Source: Eremomyces bilateralis CBS 781.70 (lineage: Eukaryota > Ascomycota > Dothideomycetes > Eremomycetales > Eremomycetaceae). Taken from it: DNA of 64,000 bases. The DNA is taken from positions 1,461,391 to 1,525,390 of the forward strand of contig NW_022985071.1 of assembly GCF_010015585.1 (NCBI RefSeq). The letters run 5' to 3'. The notes under the pieces are model-generated. The model was not told the DNA's origin. It was given only the letters and a program-made list of their open reading frames with translations, and searched no databases. Made by a program: the position numbers and the translations under genes. How positions within the stretch are numbered: position 1 is the stretch's first letter; each line of letters starts with the position of its first letter. Below, one piece after another: positions 46,010 to 57,745 of the stretch.

Positions 46010-46538
46010 TGTTTCCATTTCCATTTCCATTCCCATTTCCATTCCCATTCCCATTCCCATTCCCATTCCCATTCCCATTGCCTCCACTACCATCCCTCCC
46101 ACTCCCCCGATCCCTCCCCTGCCCACCATCATCCCCACCCCGATTCCCCTGCCCCCGATCCTTGCTCTGCCTTTGCACCTCTCCCTGCCCCCTCTGCCCC
46201 TGACTCTGCCCTTCCTCCCCATCCACACCCCCATTCGCCACACTCTGACACGCATCAAACTGCACATCGCAACTCCTCTGCGCCGCGCTCTCGAAATCCG
46301 GGAAAGTGCTCCCGTCGACGGAGAATTCGCGATCGGTATTGCTGGAGGGCTCGATGGGTGGTGGGGGGCCGCCGAGGGCGCCACTGAAGGTTTGGAGGTT
46401 CGTGAGGCGTTTGGTCAGGGGGTGTGGGGAGAAGAGGAGGAAGGGAGGGAGAAAGGGGGTGGTGACGAGGTTGGGGGATGCGGTGAGGAGAGGAGCGAGG
46501 ATGGAGAGGGAGAGGAGGAAAGTGGATGGGATGATCAT
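45639..46538 (-). CDS. Predicted secreted protein with Gly-Asn repeat
   Basis: Exons are 46538-45812 and 45745-45639 (277 aa). The 66-nt intron has donor GTGAGT, branch GCTAAC and acceptor GATGAAG. The signal peptide is MIIPSTFLLSLSILAPLLTA. The mature protein has CDVQFDACQSVANGG, a Gln/Gly/Arg/Asp-rich linker, then about 18 Gly-Asn dipeptides, and a C-terminal block MCSEQRSQCDAAQQDAPVTA, then EPEFDLICEA. Four of the five mature Cys sit in two C-x-x-x(x)-C pairs flanking the repeat, suggesting repeats of a small disulfide motif. Function unknown; the family occurs in other ascomycetes as secreted hypothetical proteins (from memory). The repeat is encoded by an unstable hexamer tract. Confidence 0.75.
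45974..46080. repeat. Coding hexanucleotide tract (Gly-Asn)n
   Basis: Tandem hexamers of CCCGTT / GCCGTT / CCCATT type on the plus strand encode the Gly-Asn repeat of the secreted protein on the minus strand. The last seven or so units (CCCATT) are identical, so the tract may vary in copy number between strains without breaking the frame. Confidence 0.85.
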
Positions 46539-47750
46539 TCCTATTAAATGGAGGAAGAACCAAGCAGGGTAACGGTATTATATAGAAGATTATAAGTTGT
46601 CGCAAAAGCTAGACTCGGACATAATGCGATGGAGGCGAGTCCTGGTGACGTCAAGACATGCTACATACAGAATACCATCACAGAAAAAGAGAGAGCAATA
46701 GACGCACGCGCCCTTTGACAAATAAATCAAGAGGATATTCGGAAAGAGAGAATCGCAAATTAATGGCAGAACAAAATGGGGGGACTATGAACGAGTTATG
46801 CAGCCAGAACGGCTCATATGATGCGGACATGAGTACCTTCTGCGACACTACAGGGGCCATCAAACCGACTCGAGTTCGTCAATCAGGCGCATTTGAAGGA
46901 ACACGCGGCTGTCAGGCTACAAACCACACTCGAAATATCGTAGCTTGCGCGTTGAATTACGCATGGTGTGTGAGAAGTGGAGGTTCAGAAACGGCGATGA
47001 AACGTGAAGCCCCAGCCTCCTCGAAGCTTGTTGCGGGTTGAGGGGCGCTTATGCATTGGTGTAGCAACGTCCAGAGATAGAACATCATCCGACGGGGAAT
47101 GAGCCGAGATATGGAAATATCATCTAATTAATAGACAATGGGCCATAGGGACAGAGAATCAAGCGATGGAAGCTTAAATGGACGTCGAATAGGCTGCACG
47201 TGGATAGGAATGTAAAGGTAAAGGACGTGATGGATAAATATTGGGATTTATCCAATTTATCTACCACTATTAACCACCATCCCCCCTCAGCTCCATTTCT
47301 GGAACACTTCAACTATGCTCCCTCAAATCTATTACCTCCACCTCAAAGCCGCTTGCTTCGTATACATATGCTTGCCTTGCCACTCTATGCTCCGAATACC
47401 CATCGAAAGGCCATGAACACCTGTGGCAGGAGAGTCCCTACAGTGATCTGCTACAAGGACAAGCTCGCAATAACAGTAAGGATGCTGAAAAGGAAAGGGA
47501 GTATAGAGGCGATAGCCGACGCTATGGAGCGCGCTATGCTCTGTCTATCAACGATTCGCTGGAAAACAAACATGAAAGGATGGAACAAAGGATACGCGGC
47601 GCTTCTGAACACCGACCGCCACTTTCCGAGGAGTGACGAAGACTTCCCGAGGAAGACTAGGTACGTCGTCCGGTTATCCACAGGGTCGTGTTTTGGAACC
47701 GCATCAGACGATACTGGCCATATGCACGACATCTTTCAAAACCCCCTCCC
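46539..47750. other. Intergenic, weak coding potential only
   Basis: Plus ORFs at 46658-47041 and 47200-47754 have no recognisable domain. Another plus frame without an ATG stays open from about 47310 to 47635 and reads hydrophilic (DSRRYGARYALSIND), possibly an exon; I could not find a start or splice pair. Confidence 0.35.
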
Positions 47751-48518
47751 TTAGAAATTTGCCGCCGGGTTCGATTTCACTCCCCCGCTCGTCACCGTCG
47801 CGCCGCTACTCTCCGGCTTCCTCGACTCATCCCCCTCCGCGCGACCGGTCGTCCACACCTCGTCCTCATCCCACCTCTGCTTCTTCTTTCCCCATAGCCT
47901 CCATGCGACGATGGCGATGCCGCCGAGCAAGATGGCACCCCCGACGCCGCCGACGACGCCGCCGATGATCTTCTTCTTGTCAGACGATAGGCCGGAGGAG
48001 GGTTCGGCACCGTCGCCGGAGTTAACGGCGGGCGCGCCGGTAACGGTGGCGAAGCCGGTGGTGCTGGCAGCGAGGGTGGAGGAGATCATTTCGCTGGTGC
48101 GGGTGACGCCGGAGTCGTCGATGGTGATGATGGTGGTGGTGAAGGCGACGGGGATGGAGGTGACGAGGGCGGAGGTGAAAGTGGAGGATTCGGGAGCGCT
48201 GAAGGAGGCGGAGGTGGAAGAGGGCCGAGGAGAGGATGTCGACGATGGGGGTGCGACGGAGCTGCTGGTTGAGGAGGGTGGTGGTGGATCAACAATGGAC
48301 GTGGATGACGGCGGGTCGGGTGAGCTTGTTGATGGCGGTGGTGCGGGTGATGAGGTTGGTGATGACGTCGGATCCGGTACCGGTAGGATGGTCGCGCCCG
48401 TGTTGAGGGAGATTTGTCGTTTGGCCATGGCTTCTCGGACGACGGGATCGGGTTCCTCTTGCGCCATGGTTGAGGCGACGAGAAGGAAGGCTGTCGAAGC
48501 CCAGGTGGCGAGACGCAT
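47751..48518 (-). CDS. Ser/Thr/Pro-rich single-pass surface protein (Mid2/Wsc-like layout)
   Basis: Single exon of 255 aa starting at the Met at 48518; an upstream Met at 48584 would bury the signal peptide. MRLATWASTAFLLVASTMAQ is a signal peptide. Residues 45-170 are Ser/Thr/Pro-rich and probably O-mannosylated (DPTSSPTSSPAPPPSTSSPD). A transmembrane helix follows at about 190-210 (KKIIGGVVGGVGGAILLGGI, then AIVAWRLWGKKK), and a short cytosolic tail ends VKSNPAANF. This is the layout of fungal wall-stress sensors and similar proteins, but there is no WSC cysteine domain, so sensor function is only suggested. Confidence 0.75.
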   Translation of the reverse strand: MRLATWASTAFLLVASTMAQEEPDPVVREAMAKRQISLNTGATILPVPDPTSSPTSSPAPPPSTSSPDPPSSTSIVDPPPPSSTSSSVAPPSSTSSPRPSSTSASFSAPESSTFTSALVTSIPVAFTTTIITIDDSGVTRTSEMISSTLAASTTGFATVTGAPAVNSGDGAEPSSGLSSDKKKIIGGVVGGVGGAILLGGIAIVAWRLWGKKKQRWDEDEVWTTGRAEGDESRKPESSGATVTSGGVKSNPAANF

Positions 48519-50250
48519 CGTGACTATGTCCTCGCCTTTCGCTGAGGAAGCCTTGTCGGTTGAATGATTCGAAAAGGTTATCAATCGATGGATAAACGGT
48601 CAGGCGAGACTTGAAGCGAATATCGAATATCAACAAAGGTCTTGTGGTGGTAGTGGAAAGATGCGCTGCTAACGTGCAAACGCTGCAGTGAGATCGACAA
48701 GTCGAAGATCAGGGGCTTGTTAGGTTGTTTGCGCCTGCTTCCACTTCGGTTGAATCTGCCCAATATACAAAGGGTATCACGATGAGTCCAAGTATGAAAA
48801 CGAATGAACAGAAACCAAACGAGGGAATGCTGTGGAAGACGCAACGTTGGTGTGAGCAGAACGTTGATATGATGACACAGGAGAGGATGAGACAGGGAGG
48901 GGAGCTGGTGAATTTTTAGGGTCTTACAAACCCTTCGTCCACAACACCGGACGCCCCGATACATCCGCGATCCGCAACTTTAACACCAATTGAGTTTAGC
49001 GCATTCGTTCGATTGTAACCTTGCAGGCGGGTTTGGTTGATGCCCCATATTAAATGAACATAGAGGAAATCTAAATATTTTTTGTTACCTTACGTAATTT
49101 TCGATTTCCTTAGCAACGACATGACAACAAACTAATCGACGGAATACTACGGAGCACCGAGTTACTTTATCATTAAAGCGTGTCTGTAACTTACAAGTTA
49201 ACAAGTATCACTGATCTATCATCTACTTACAAGTACAGCAGCTACATACAAAGTACAGCAGCTACATACATAGTACGGTGAAATGAACGACTGGTAATAT
49301 GACTGACCGTGTACAAATTATTGGATAACTTGCCAATGGCTGAGATCGGGCTCTCCAGGAGGTCACAAAAGAACAACTCCTCAAATTCTGACGCTTGTCT
49401 GTCCATAACTACCATTGGGGCATGAATATGGTAGGCGAATAATAGCATACCATTTCTTTCAAGGGCAAATCTGGTAGCCCCTAGTACGCCTGCCCCAAAC
49501 GCATTTGTATCTTGATGTTATTGCGGGACATCGCTTGTATGATTCTACCCTACCAGCACCGTAGATAAAATAATAAGCAGAAGAGCAACAAGCATAGACC
49601 GTCTTTGGTGAATGTGGGCCAATTTCCTGGGATGGATTTTTAGTGGCTGAAGAGCACAATGAACCCGGAGACATGAGCCACCAGACAACATGAAAAACAA
49701 TGATCAAAGAAGTTATATATGATGACAACAGGAATAGTCAAGTATAGCACACCTCTTAGGTACATAAAGGCCTCATAGGCAGCAACTGAAACTTCTTATA
49801 CCAGACACAAACACGAACACCAGCTTCCGAAAGCATACAACTACTAAGCTTTATCGGAATTCAGCTTCCTTAACGATCTTCTCATCCGTTCATAACTGAC
49901 TTCGACACAATATCAGCATCTTGTGCTGGTACACAGTCATGTATGAGTGCAGACGTATCGCCAGCGTCCCGGAACCCACTAAGTACCCGTGGTGTTCTTG
50001 CCCCAGGCACACCACCGACTCGTCCGCCGCGCCGTTAAGGCAATGCAGCAGTAGATGGTAAATTGGTAATGCTACTCAGGATGTAGACGTCCCGATCGCT
50101 GTGATGAATCCATAGATAACTCACAATGAGGAAGGAAGGAGCCATTAACCCAGTCGTTTCAGTGTCTCTCTAGGCAGAGGCTTAATTCCCTGTCCACTAA
50201 GACATGACAAAATCTAGTATAAGATAGTTAAATCATAAAACCCCCATAAA
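48519..50250. other. AT-rich stretch leading to the second solo LTR
   Basis: No gene supported. It contains a 20-bp tandem duplication at 49232-49271. The last five bases (ATAAA, 50246-50250) are the left target-site duplication of the solo LTR. Confidence 0.45.
49232..49271. repeat. 20-bp tandem direct repeat, two copies
   Basis: AAGTACAGCAGCTACATACA occurs twice head to tail (49232-49251, 49252-49271) in noncoding DNA. The copies are identical, so the duplication is recent. Confidence 0.85.
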
Positions 50251-50437
50251 TGTCATGGCCCAAACCACGAAGGATTTGGTAAGCTGGTAACGCTGTTGAA
50301 TTGCTAAAGAGAGAAGGAGAATATCTCTCTCACTGCGATCTGCTATTTACATCTGTGGGCAAACGGTCTACCCATCCCTTCTGCCTTAGGCCGCAAGGCC
50401 ACAACACACAGACTGGGCGAAGCCCAAGACTGTCACA
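50251..50437. mobile_element. Solo LTR (187 bp) with 5-bp target-site duplication
   Basis: On the plus strand the element starts TGTCATGGCCC and ends AAGACTGTCACA; read on the minus strand it starts TGTGACAGTCTTGGGCTTCG, a form I associate with fungal gypsy-type LTRs. Perfect duplications ATAAA flank it at 50246-50250 and 50438-50442. The ends are imperfect inverted repeats (TGTCATGG / TGTGACAG). No internal retrotransposon sequence is adjacent. The orientation is probably minus. Confidence 0.82.
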
Positions 50438-51247
50438 ATAAAACCCAAATTGCATATCTCATTCGTTATGCTTGATCTCTGCCAAAGTCGCAAGTCCTTC
50501 GGCAAGGACTGGATATCATGAAAACACTATACGATATATTCCTAATCCGATTTATTACATTCACAAGGATCGGAATAAGAATACAGCGGTAGTGCCAATA
50601 ATACGAGTCTGAACAACGCTAGTACCACCGATCCCCTAGCCTTGGCCCAAAATAGGCGATAGTTGCGCCCACCACTGTGAGAATATCCTAGCAACGTGGT
50701 AGGAGCCCATAATTGTGCTCCACAAGTCCATAAGGCCTTCCAATAACTAGTGGAGCAGCAAGCCGCCTTTTCCTGTTGTGATACAAGACGAAAATGGCTG
50801 TGCAACTAAGCAAATCTGGTGCCTGGAGTTGGGGGCTCAGGGACAGCAGCAGCGAGGATTATTTGAACAAGCACAGATTCCAGAGCAGTGGATCAGGACA
50901 ACAATCCTTTATTTCAGGTTACATGAAGGTCGGCGGGTTCGAAGGGCAACGAAGGAAACGTCAAGATCAGATAAGCTGGGTGTTCACGTGACTGCCAAGA
51001 TACACCAATCACGCGCTGAAGAGATTGCTCAGGTCAGCCATAGTAGCACTAGCCACAGCACTAGCCACAGAACTAGCCACTATCGTAACCCAGCAGCCTC
51101 TGTCATGCAGCTTGATATCATTGTTCTCATCATTGTTCTCATTGTTATCCACTGATCACGATCTAATGCCTCCCTGAGTATTACAACTCTTGAATACCTA
51201 TAGAAGCCTCACTATACATCCGATGCGCAATCGCCGAACCATTTAAT
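50438..51247. other. Intergenic, no supported gene
   Basis: Plus ORFs at 50778-51155 read Ser/His-rich because of short repeats (ACTAGCCACA near 51050-51080). No domain is recognisable. The right end is the presumed promoter of the PQ-loop gene. Confidence 0.4.
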
Positions 51248-52335
51248 ATGGATCCGGGCATACCAATCACCTGGAACGAAGCGCTATCAGGAGTTTTTGG
51301 CTCCATATCAATCGCAGCATGGATATTCTTACTGGTACGTCTTCCTTGTACAGGTACATTTTCCGGGAAATCAATCAATTAACAGATGTCTCTTAGGTCC
51401 CCCAACTCATCACTAACTACACCCATTCCTCTGCCTCCGGCCTCTCCCTCGCCTTTCTCCTCGTCTGGCTCCTCGGCGACATTACAAGCTTCGTCGGCTC
51501 TCTTCTCGCCCACCTCGTCCCCACCGTCGTCCTCCTCGGCGGCTACTTCTGCGTCGCGGACTTCGTCCTGATCACCCAGGTTCTCTACTACAATTTCATC
51601 AACGCGCGGCGCGAAGCGAAAAAGCCGAGCGCAGCGCACGCTAACGCAAATGGACATACCGCCGACAATGAGGAGAGCCCGCTCTTAAGGAGAGACAGTG
51701 CCGAGGCCGCCCACCAGCCAAGGAGGAGGAAGAGTAGCACGGCGAGCAGAAGGTCGACGTTATCAAGGCGGTACAGCCGGGGTAGCTTGCCGAGTATCTT
51801 AGAGGAGAGTACCGGCACGACCGCGTGGTTGAAGAATACCGGCGCAATCATTGGAATCTGCGCCGTTGGTGCTGCCGGATGGGGAATTGCATACGGTACA
51901 GGCGTGTGGAAGCCTGTGCCATCTCCATCAGCTGTCCATGCTAGCCGGATGGGGAAGGAAGCCAGCATGCAGACCGCTGCGTCGGTGTTGGGCTACGCAA
52001 GCGCCGTGTGCTACCTTGGCGCACGGATACCGCAGATTGTTAAGAATCAACGCGAGAAGAGCTGCGAAGGGCTGAGTCTGCTCTTCTTCTGCTTGAGTCT
52101 TCTGGGAAACGCAACGTATGGAGCCGGGGTAAGTTTTCTTGAAGTGCATCTCCTGAGCGCTGATGACGGTTGCTAACGTGGTGGGCAGATCCTCTTCCAC
52201 TCGCTGGAGAAAGATTACGTCGTGAAGAACCTGCCGTGGTTGCTGGGCAGCTTGGGAACAATTGTCGAGGATGTTGTCATCTTCGTCCAGTTTCATGCGT
52301 TCAGAGATAGGCCGCCGCCCTCCGCCATCGTGTAA
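51248..52335 (+). CDS. PQ-loop vacuolar cationic amino acid transporter (Ypq-like)
   Basis: Seven-helix membrane protein of the PQ-loop family; yeast Ypq1-3 and human PQLC2 move basic amino acids across the vacuole/lysosome membrane. Exons are 51248-51334, 51397-52128 and 52189-52335 (321 aa). Introns are 62 and 60 nt (donors GTACGT and GTAAGT; GCTAAC branch in the second). PQ-loop 1 spans intron 1: ISIAAWIFLL joins VPQLITNYTH. PQ-loop 2 is YLGARIPQIVKNQREKSCEG. Helices include SLAFLLVWLLGDITSFVGSL. The cytosolic loop between the halves is long and basic/Ser-rich (RRRKSSTASRRSTLSRRYSR), a possible phosphorylation or ubiquitination region. It is the only clearly conserved metabolic gene in the 48-62 kb block. 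Confidence 0.93.
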
Positions 52336-55300
52336 TAAAAGTGCTTTTCACTTGAGAATTCCCTTTTTAAGTCTACGTGCGCATTTCTGTTTACCTCTGC
52401 TGCATCTGTTGCAGTATATGTGATAATGTCCTTGTTCAGGCGCTGGTGGACGACATGAGTGTCTCCTTGTGTTCTCATTTTAAAAGGAGTTTGAATATGC
52501 TGACTCAGAGTTCTAATATTCTTTCAGTATACAAACATGTGGCACAGCTATATATAAACAGGATATGTGCGAAGCCTCAGACCTAGAGCCCCCTTTTTTT
52601 TGGCAAACTCCACCCATGATGTCAGCTCAAGCTCGAACTCGCGCTATGAACCGGCCCGGAATCGATGCATTGTATTCAAGCTCGTCCTGCTCTAGATTAG
52701 CACTGCTTGCTCAACCCAAGGGGTATATCTCATCATCAAGACGTTCAGTAGATAGTATTAGTACCCGGTGCGAAGAGGTAAAGTGCTTCAGGGATTACAG
52801 TAGAGCAAGACTCCGACGTTATGGAAACGATTATCATCGGGGCATCGAGTGAGACCACCTGCGAGTCATCAAAAGCAAGCAACAGAATGAAAAGGAAAAG
52901 GGATACCATGCGGGACGAAAATATGTAAACTGGGAGCCTTAGTTACCTATTGGAGGGATGGAGGGGCATCTTTGTCGGCTCCATCCCCACGGCTAAAAAC
53001 GCGGCTGGTGTTTTGGCCATGGTGTAGTCCTGATCTCCAATGAACAAAAGTCTAATGACAACTCGATCAACGCCACCGACGCGGATGAAAATCTTTCGTC
53101 CAGAGAGAATATCTTACCGCACCGTGGAACGCGGCGGCCAAGCAAAGTTGTAATAAGTCCTCGTCCAACGTCGGTTGCATTGGCGAAGTAGGACAACGTA
53201 GCATATGTCCAAGCTTTTATGTGATCGACAAAATCAGCGGCGCTCGAAATTGAGGTGGCATCCCCACGACCGTTTCATCGAAACAGACAGGGAGAAAACA
53301 GGGTCGCTGATAGGCGGGACAGATCTGGCTGCCGCCATTACACCAGAGGAACATTAACGCAGACCAAGAATGAAGAGACACGATCATGAATGCTTGGACC
53401 AAACGCTATGTGACGTATATAGGCGTGGGGGGTCCCTATGTCCTGCATTAGACAGGGAGTCTGGGAACGGGATGGGGGAACTGGGACGGTTCATACATCC
53501 GATATTGAAGACGGGGTGGTCTTGATTAGAAAATATATGACGCCATACAGATATAGGCAGTGCAGTTGGAGAAGATCGCTCCGTGGCCAAGGAAAGGTGT
53601 CTTGTGCAGGGGGTCGGCTTCTGGTTATCTTTTGCCTGGCTCGGGGGCGAAATTCAAGGGTAATTAGTGCCAGAGAAGTATGGTGGCCCAGATATGGTAA
53701 AACGCAATGAAAATTTTCGAAGATACTTTGAACTCGCATATTGTGAATGCCGAAATTCGGCGTTGAAAAACAGAAAGGAGATGCAGAATCAGCCTCGTCT
53801 TGCTGAAATGAAAGTGCATACTGCATGTTGTTCACACCGGCTTACTGTTTTCGTCTCTTCCCATTCGTCTTTCGGAGCTTGTTACAATGCATAAGCCAGA
53901 GAGAAGCAGCGGTTTTGAATGTAGCCATATCACCACTCTCTGCAATATACGATTTGCAGAGATTCAATTCGTGGGGGCCAATGCATCACGATACCTCGTG
54001 CATGCAGTACAGGGGATATTTCTCCACGACTGCGCTCCTGCAGTCTGCCTTGCGGAGGGAACAGAAGATGCAACACAGCTTCAAGCACTTCTCGAGGGAC
54101 TAAAGTTAACCTGATAGTTATGCATTCAATGACTGATGCATGGCGAGAATGTCCTCGTGACAAGTGCTAGTCAATGCAGTGGGAATAAATCTCGATTCAA
54201 GACGCGTCGGTGAAGAGGAGCCTATTGAACATATGACTGAAGTATGGCTGCGAACGGTTAGCCGGGATGATCTAGACTCTTGTGATGTTGTAGGAATCAA
54301 TAGGAGCAAAGAACCCTTAAGTAGTTGTTAACATTTGTGCTACAGTTGTGAAACAGAGGATCGATTCACTTCACCCCTCTTGGTTGCATCAATACCCTTA
54401 GCACAAGCCTGCCAGACATCAGGGGCAATGGCCTAGCAAGACTGGAATGAATCGAGTGCTCTAAATTCGCATCGAGGGGATATCGGCCAAAGGAAATCGT
54501 CTCATGCCGGATAGTATTCTAATATGGAAAGTTGGTTCAAGCGAAGACCGAAGTGATGGATAACTCGGTGTTTATCGGGGATCGACGGCGCCGCGCCGAT
54601 GCCGATCCACTCCATTATTGCTAATAATTGCGCGATCAATCTGAATTATCAGGTCGCGAGTCCCTGACTCAGTTTCGGATATTTCCCCACCTCAGGGACG
54701 TCCGGATCGGTCTTAAACTTCGATAACGTTATCCGCGGAGTTATACAAAACTCAATGTGCGGAACCCAGCGGCATTAACTCCGACCCTCCGTCCTCCTGG
54801 ACAGGACTCCTGAACTATCGCCTGAGCGCAGCGGGCCAGAGCCTCTTAGTCCGGAAGAATCATTCGGGGGTTGTGCTGCCAAGGTAGTCTCGACTCCTGT
54901 AACAGGTGTAAGCAGGAGACCAGGCGCTAATTCCACGTCTCCCACCCAGCATCACCTGCACTAGATTCTATCCAAGGCTCTATCGTGCCGGGAGCTTCCA
55001 TCTTCGGCCATGCAGCCCGAGCGAAGCATTGGTGTCGCTCGGGCTGTCGTTGGCGGTTCTTGGTAGAACTTCCCCATCACGGCCCACGGGGCCTTGCTAA
55101 TCGCCGGTCTCAGACCCTGGGGACCGTCGTATACCCCAGAAATCATACGGCCGTGTTATTGGGGAGTAGCCAACCTATATCCTGCAAGCATCTCATAAGT
55201 GCGACCGCATTTAACCGTGGCGAACATACCGGCCGAATGATAGGTCCGAGAAGTAGTGATAATGCTCGGCGATGTGTTCCAAACTCCGCCGGTGCTTGCG

Positions 55301-55612
55301 GATAGTGGGGCTTGCTGAGCAACACGACATGCGCAACGTGAAGGTGGAGAGGCGTGGATGGTTACCAAGAGCATGGATGTGGATATCTGAATGTTGGGAT
55401 TTGGATACAAATATGCCCTGTTCCCCGTTTAGTTCATGATTCAGTCACTGTTCCTTACTTTTGCGATTCCCAATCACCACTGTCAAGCGAAATCATCCGC
55501 CCATATCCGCATACCACATCTATACACAGTTCATCAACTCACTCAGTATAAGTGCTTGGGTCTACATCGCCTCCTCAACCCTCGACAACATACCTGTAGA
55601 CAGCTGTATACC
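52336..55612. other. Gene-free stretch, possible relic near 54961-55410
   Basis: No intact gene. On the minus strand, 55410-54961 is open in one frame except for a single TAA at about 55155 (CCACAA to the left would read on). It gives protein-like text (GRTYEMLAGYRLATPQ, stop, then KAPWAVMGKFYQEPP) which I do not recognise. It may be a relic of a gene or chance in GC-richer DNA. Confidence 0.35.
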
Positions 55613-55867
55613 ATGGACCAGATCCTTCCACATTCAGATGCCATGTCTTCTGAACAACAAGTCTACATTCCCAATCTCCGAGGCGGCCAAGCTCTCGTCT
55701 TCAACCTCTCAGACCTTCTTGACGACGATGAACCCACTCCAATGCCTCCGCCTTCCCGCCGAGACACTTCCTCCTCACTAGAATCATCAACCACAGATAA
55801 GAGTTTTGAAGAAGACGACGGGATACGAATCATTGTCAATTCCCTAGTTGAACCTGCCGCCGCATGA
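55613..55867 (+). CDS. Small acidic hypothetical protein
   Basis: ATG at 55613 gives 84 aa. The sequence is Ser/Asp/Glu-rich: MDQILPHSDAMSSEQQVYIP, then NLSDLLDDDEPTPMPPPSRR and KSFEEDDGIRIIVNSLVEPA. No signal peptide, membrane helix or family recognised; probably disordered. Low composition bias at the start and a protein-like acidic middle make coding plausible but weakly supported. Confidence 0.35.
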   Translation: MDQILPHSDAMSSEQQVYIPNLRGGQALVFNLSDLLDDDEPTPMPPPSRRDTSSSLESSTTDKSFEEDDGIRIIVNSLVEPAAA

Positions 55868-56439
55868 TCGAAAAGTACGGCATAAGAAGCAGGAAACCTC
55901 ATTGGCTAGGGAAGATCCCCATGATCAGGGGATACAACCAAATGGCCATGGAATGATCGGCTTCCCGTGAAGCACAGATCACGGAGATGTGCGACCAAAT
56001 TGATAACCTATTTCGGCAATAGAGCAATTAAAAGGAGCGAATGGCTGAAGATCGAGAAACCCTCGGCTGCAGACGCCTTCCGATATCATCCGGAGACGAT
56101 AGAGTGCATAGGGCATGGAGAGGAGTTCAAGAGCGATAGTCGGGATTTGATCCATGCAGAAAAGCCAGGACCGATGCCAGAGGAGGTACGCGGAATTGCG
56201 TGCAGGAATGATAACGGCAAGACGAGGGGACATGATATGAGAATATGAGATTTAAGTTTTGATACCCCATGTATGGATAACCTAATACGATTGAGCATTA
56301 GCCATTTGCTGATCATCAATGTTTGATCATTTCAACCAAAAGTATCCATGGCTTGCGCTTCTCAAAACTTGCATGACCTGCTCTATACAGTGCCAAATAA
56401 AGATGACGCCAACACCACCCGTAGTTCACATCATCGTTT
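55868..56439. other. Intergenic, no gene seen
   Basis: Short ORFs only, between the small acidic ORF and the decayed regulator. Confidence 0.4.
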
Positions 56440-57745
56440 AAATGTCGTCGCTGACCGCTGTGACTGGGAAAGATAACCGCTTGTGTCTCGAGGACCATTT
56501 CAGAGTAGGATAAAGGCTAATCGGCTCAAAATTGGACCTTATTTGGCCTCGGACTAATCTTCTAGATCCCCCCCCATACGCCTTCACATCGGCTGCTCTC
56601 CATTTCGTCGCCCATCCCATCTCTTGTTCGACCCGCTCGTATATTTCTAGGATCTCCCGAAGCTCGCTCGGATGACTCTTTGTCTTAAGACCCTGCGATC
56701 CACAACGGCTCCACACTGTTCGTCCAGCAGCCATGATGAGAGTTCGAGATCACGATTGTGTAGATCTTCCGTGCATGCCAGAGTATTGACCTTGGCTTTG
56801 GTATCAGGCTTTGCGCCCCTGATGGACGATTCTGAAGCATGAGGATGGCTGCTATGTGATAAAATTGGTTCCCTGAGATAGCAGGGGAGTAGTGTTAAGA
56901 AGGGCTGTTCGTAGTTCCCTGGGGTGTGAGGTCGAGAATGGACAGACCCCATACCCGCAGGACGGGTAGTGTACCAGTCTTCGATTGCGGCGAAGAGTTC
57001 AGTCCATTGTTCAATGTACTCGGGAGACGACTGCCAAGTTGTATCACTAGAACAGGAGACTTCGTCTTTGATAAAGCTGACGACGTGACCAAGTTATAAA
57101 GCGCAATTGCCGCGCCTGTCACAGCAATCTGCGGCCGGGAAGAGTTGCATGTCCGCGGTGAATGTGCTCTTGGAGCCCCAATTATCAATGGAAACGAGAG
57201 TCTGATCAAATGAGATAAGTCCGCCGCAGATATCCATTCTGACAAAGCACCAGAAAAGAGCTTGTTTCCGGCCTCCACAGAAGTCGTTAACGCCCATGTA
57301 TTGAGGCAGAATTGCACAAGCGCGCAAATGTTTGTGTCATGCTTTTGGTGAACTTGTAGAGAGGAGTTAGCTTATTCAACTGGTATACGAATCACTTTTC
57401 GATCCGGTACTGCAGAAGCACTCTCTCAGGTGTCTCAAATTCTTCCACATTAATTATGGATTCGGATTTAACAGATATATTAACCTGGAGAAGCCCTGCG
57501 AGTACCAGTTCAACAGAATCTGGTGGTAGTGAATACTTACAACTCATAGTTTCGAGAACGCAGAGGATAACACAAGACGCAATGGCTGCAGGGCTACCAG
57601 TGTGTAGTTGAGGAACCAAATGGCGCATGGCTTTTTGATAGATCTCCAAGCTTCCAAAGGATGAGTGATGCGGGTGGCACCTATCCATCTGGCGGGCAGA
57701 CAGGGGTAGAGTGGAACATCTTAGATGTGGATGCGATCTTGCCAT
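56440..57745 (-). pseudogene. Decayed Zn2Cys6-type transcription factor (C-terminal regulatory domain)
   Basis: Fragments in several minus-strand frames fall in the order expected for the C-terminal domain of fungal Zn2Cys6 regulators. In sequence they are: SFGSLEIYQKAMRHL and CVILCVLETMSC (57745-57540); GRKQALFWCFVRMDICGGLI (about 57280-57220); PEYIEQWTELFAAIEDWYTT (about 57030-56970); NQFYHIAAILMLQNRP (about 56870-56820); SHHGCWTNSVEPLWIAGS (about 56745-56690); and LEIYERVEQEMGWATKWRAA (about 56650-56590). They are separated by at least one in-frame TAA (after GNCAL) and several frame changes that I cannot turn into introns. No zinc cluster is visible upstream. Most likely a pseudogene; unrecognised introns could rescue part of it. 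Confidence 0.7.

Noticed and set aside
47200-47754. 184-codon plus-strand ORF
   Set aside because: No domain; another frame over the same DNA looks at least as protein-like, and neither has a convincing start.
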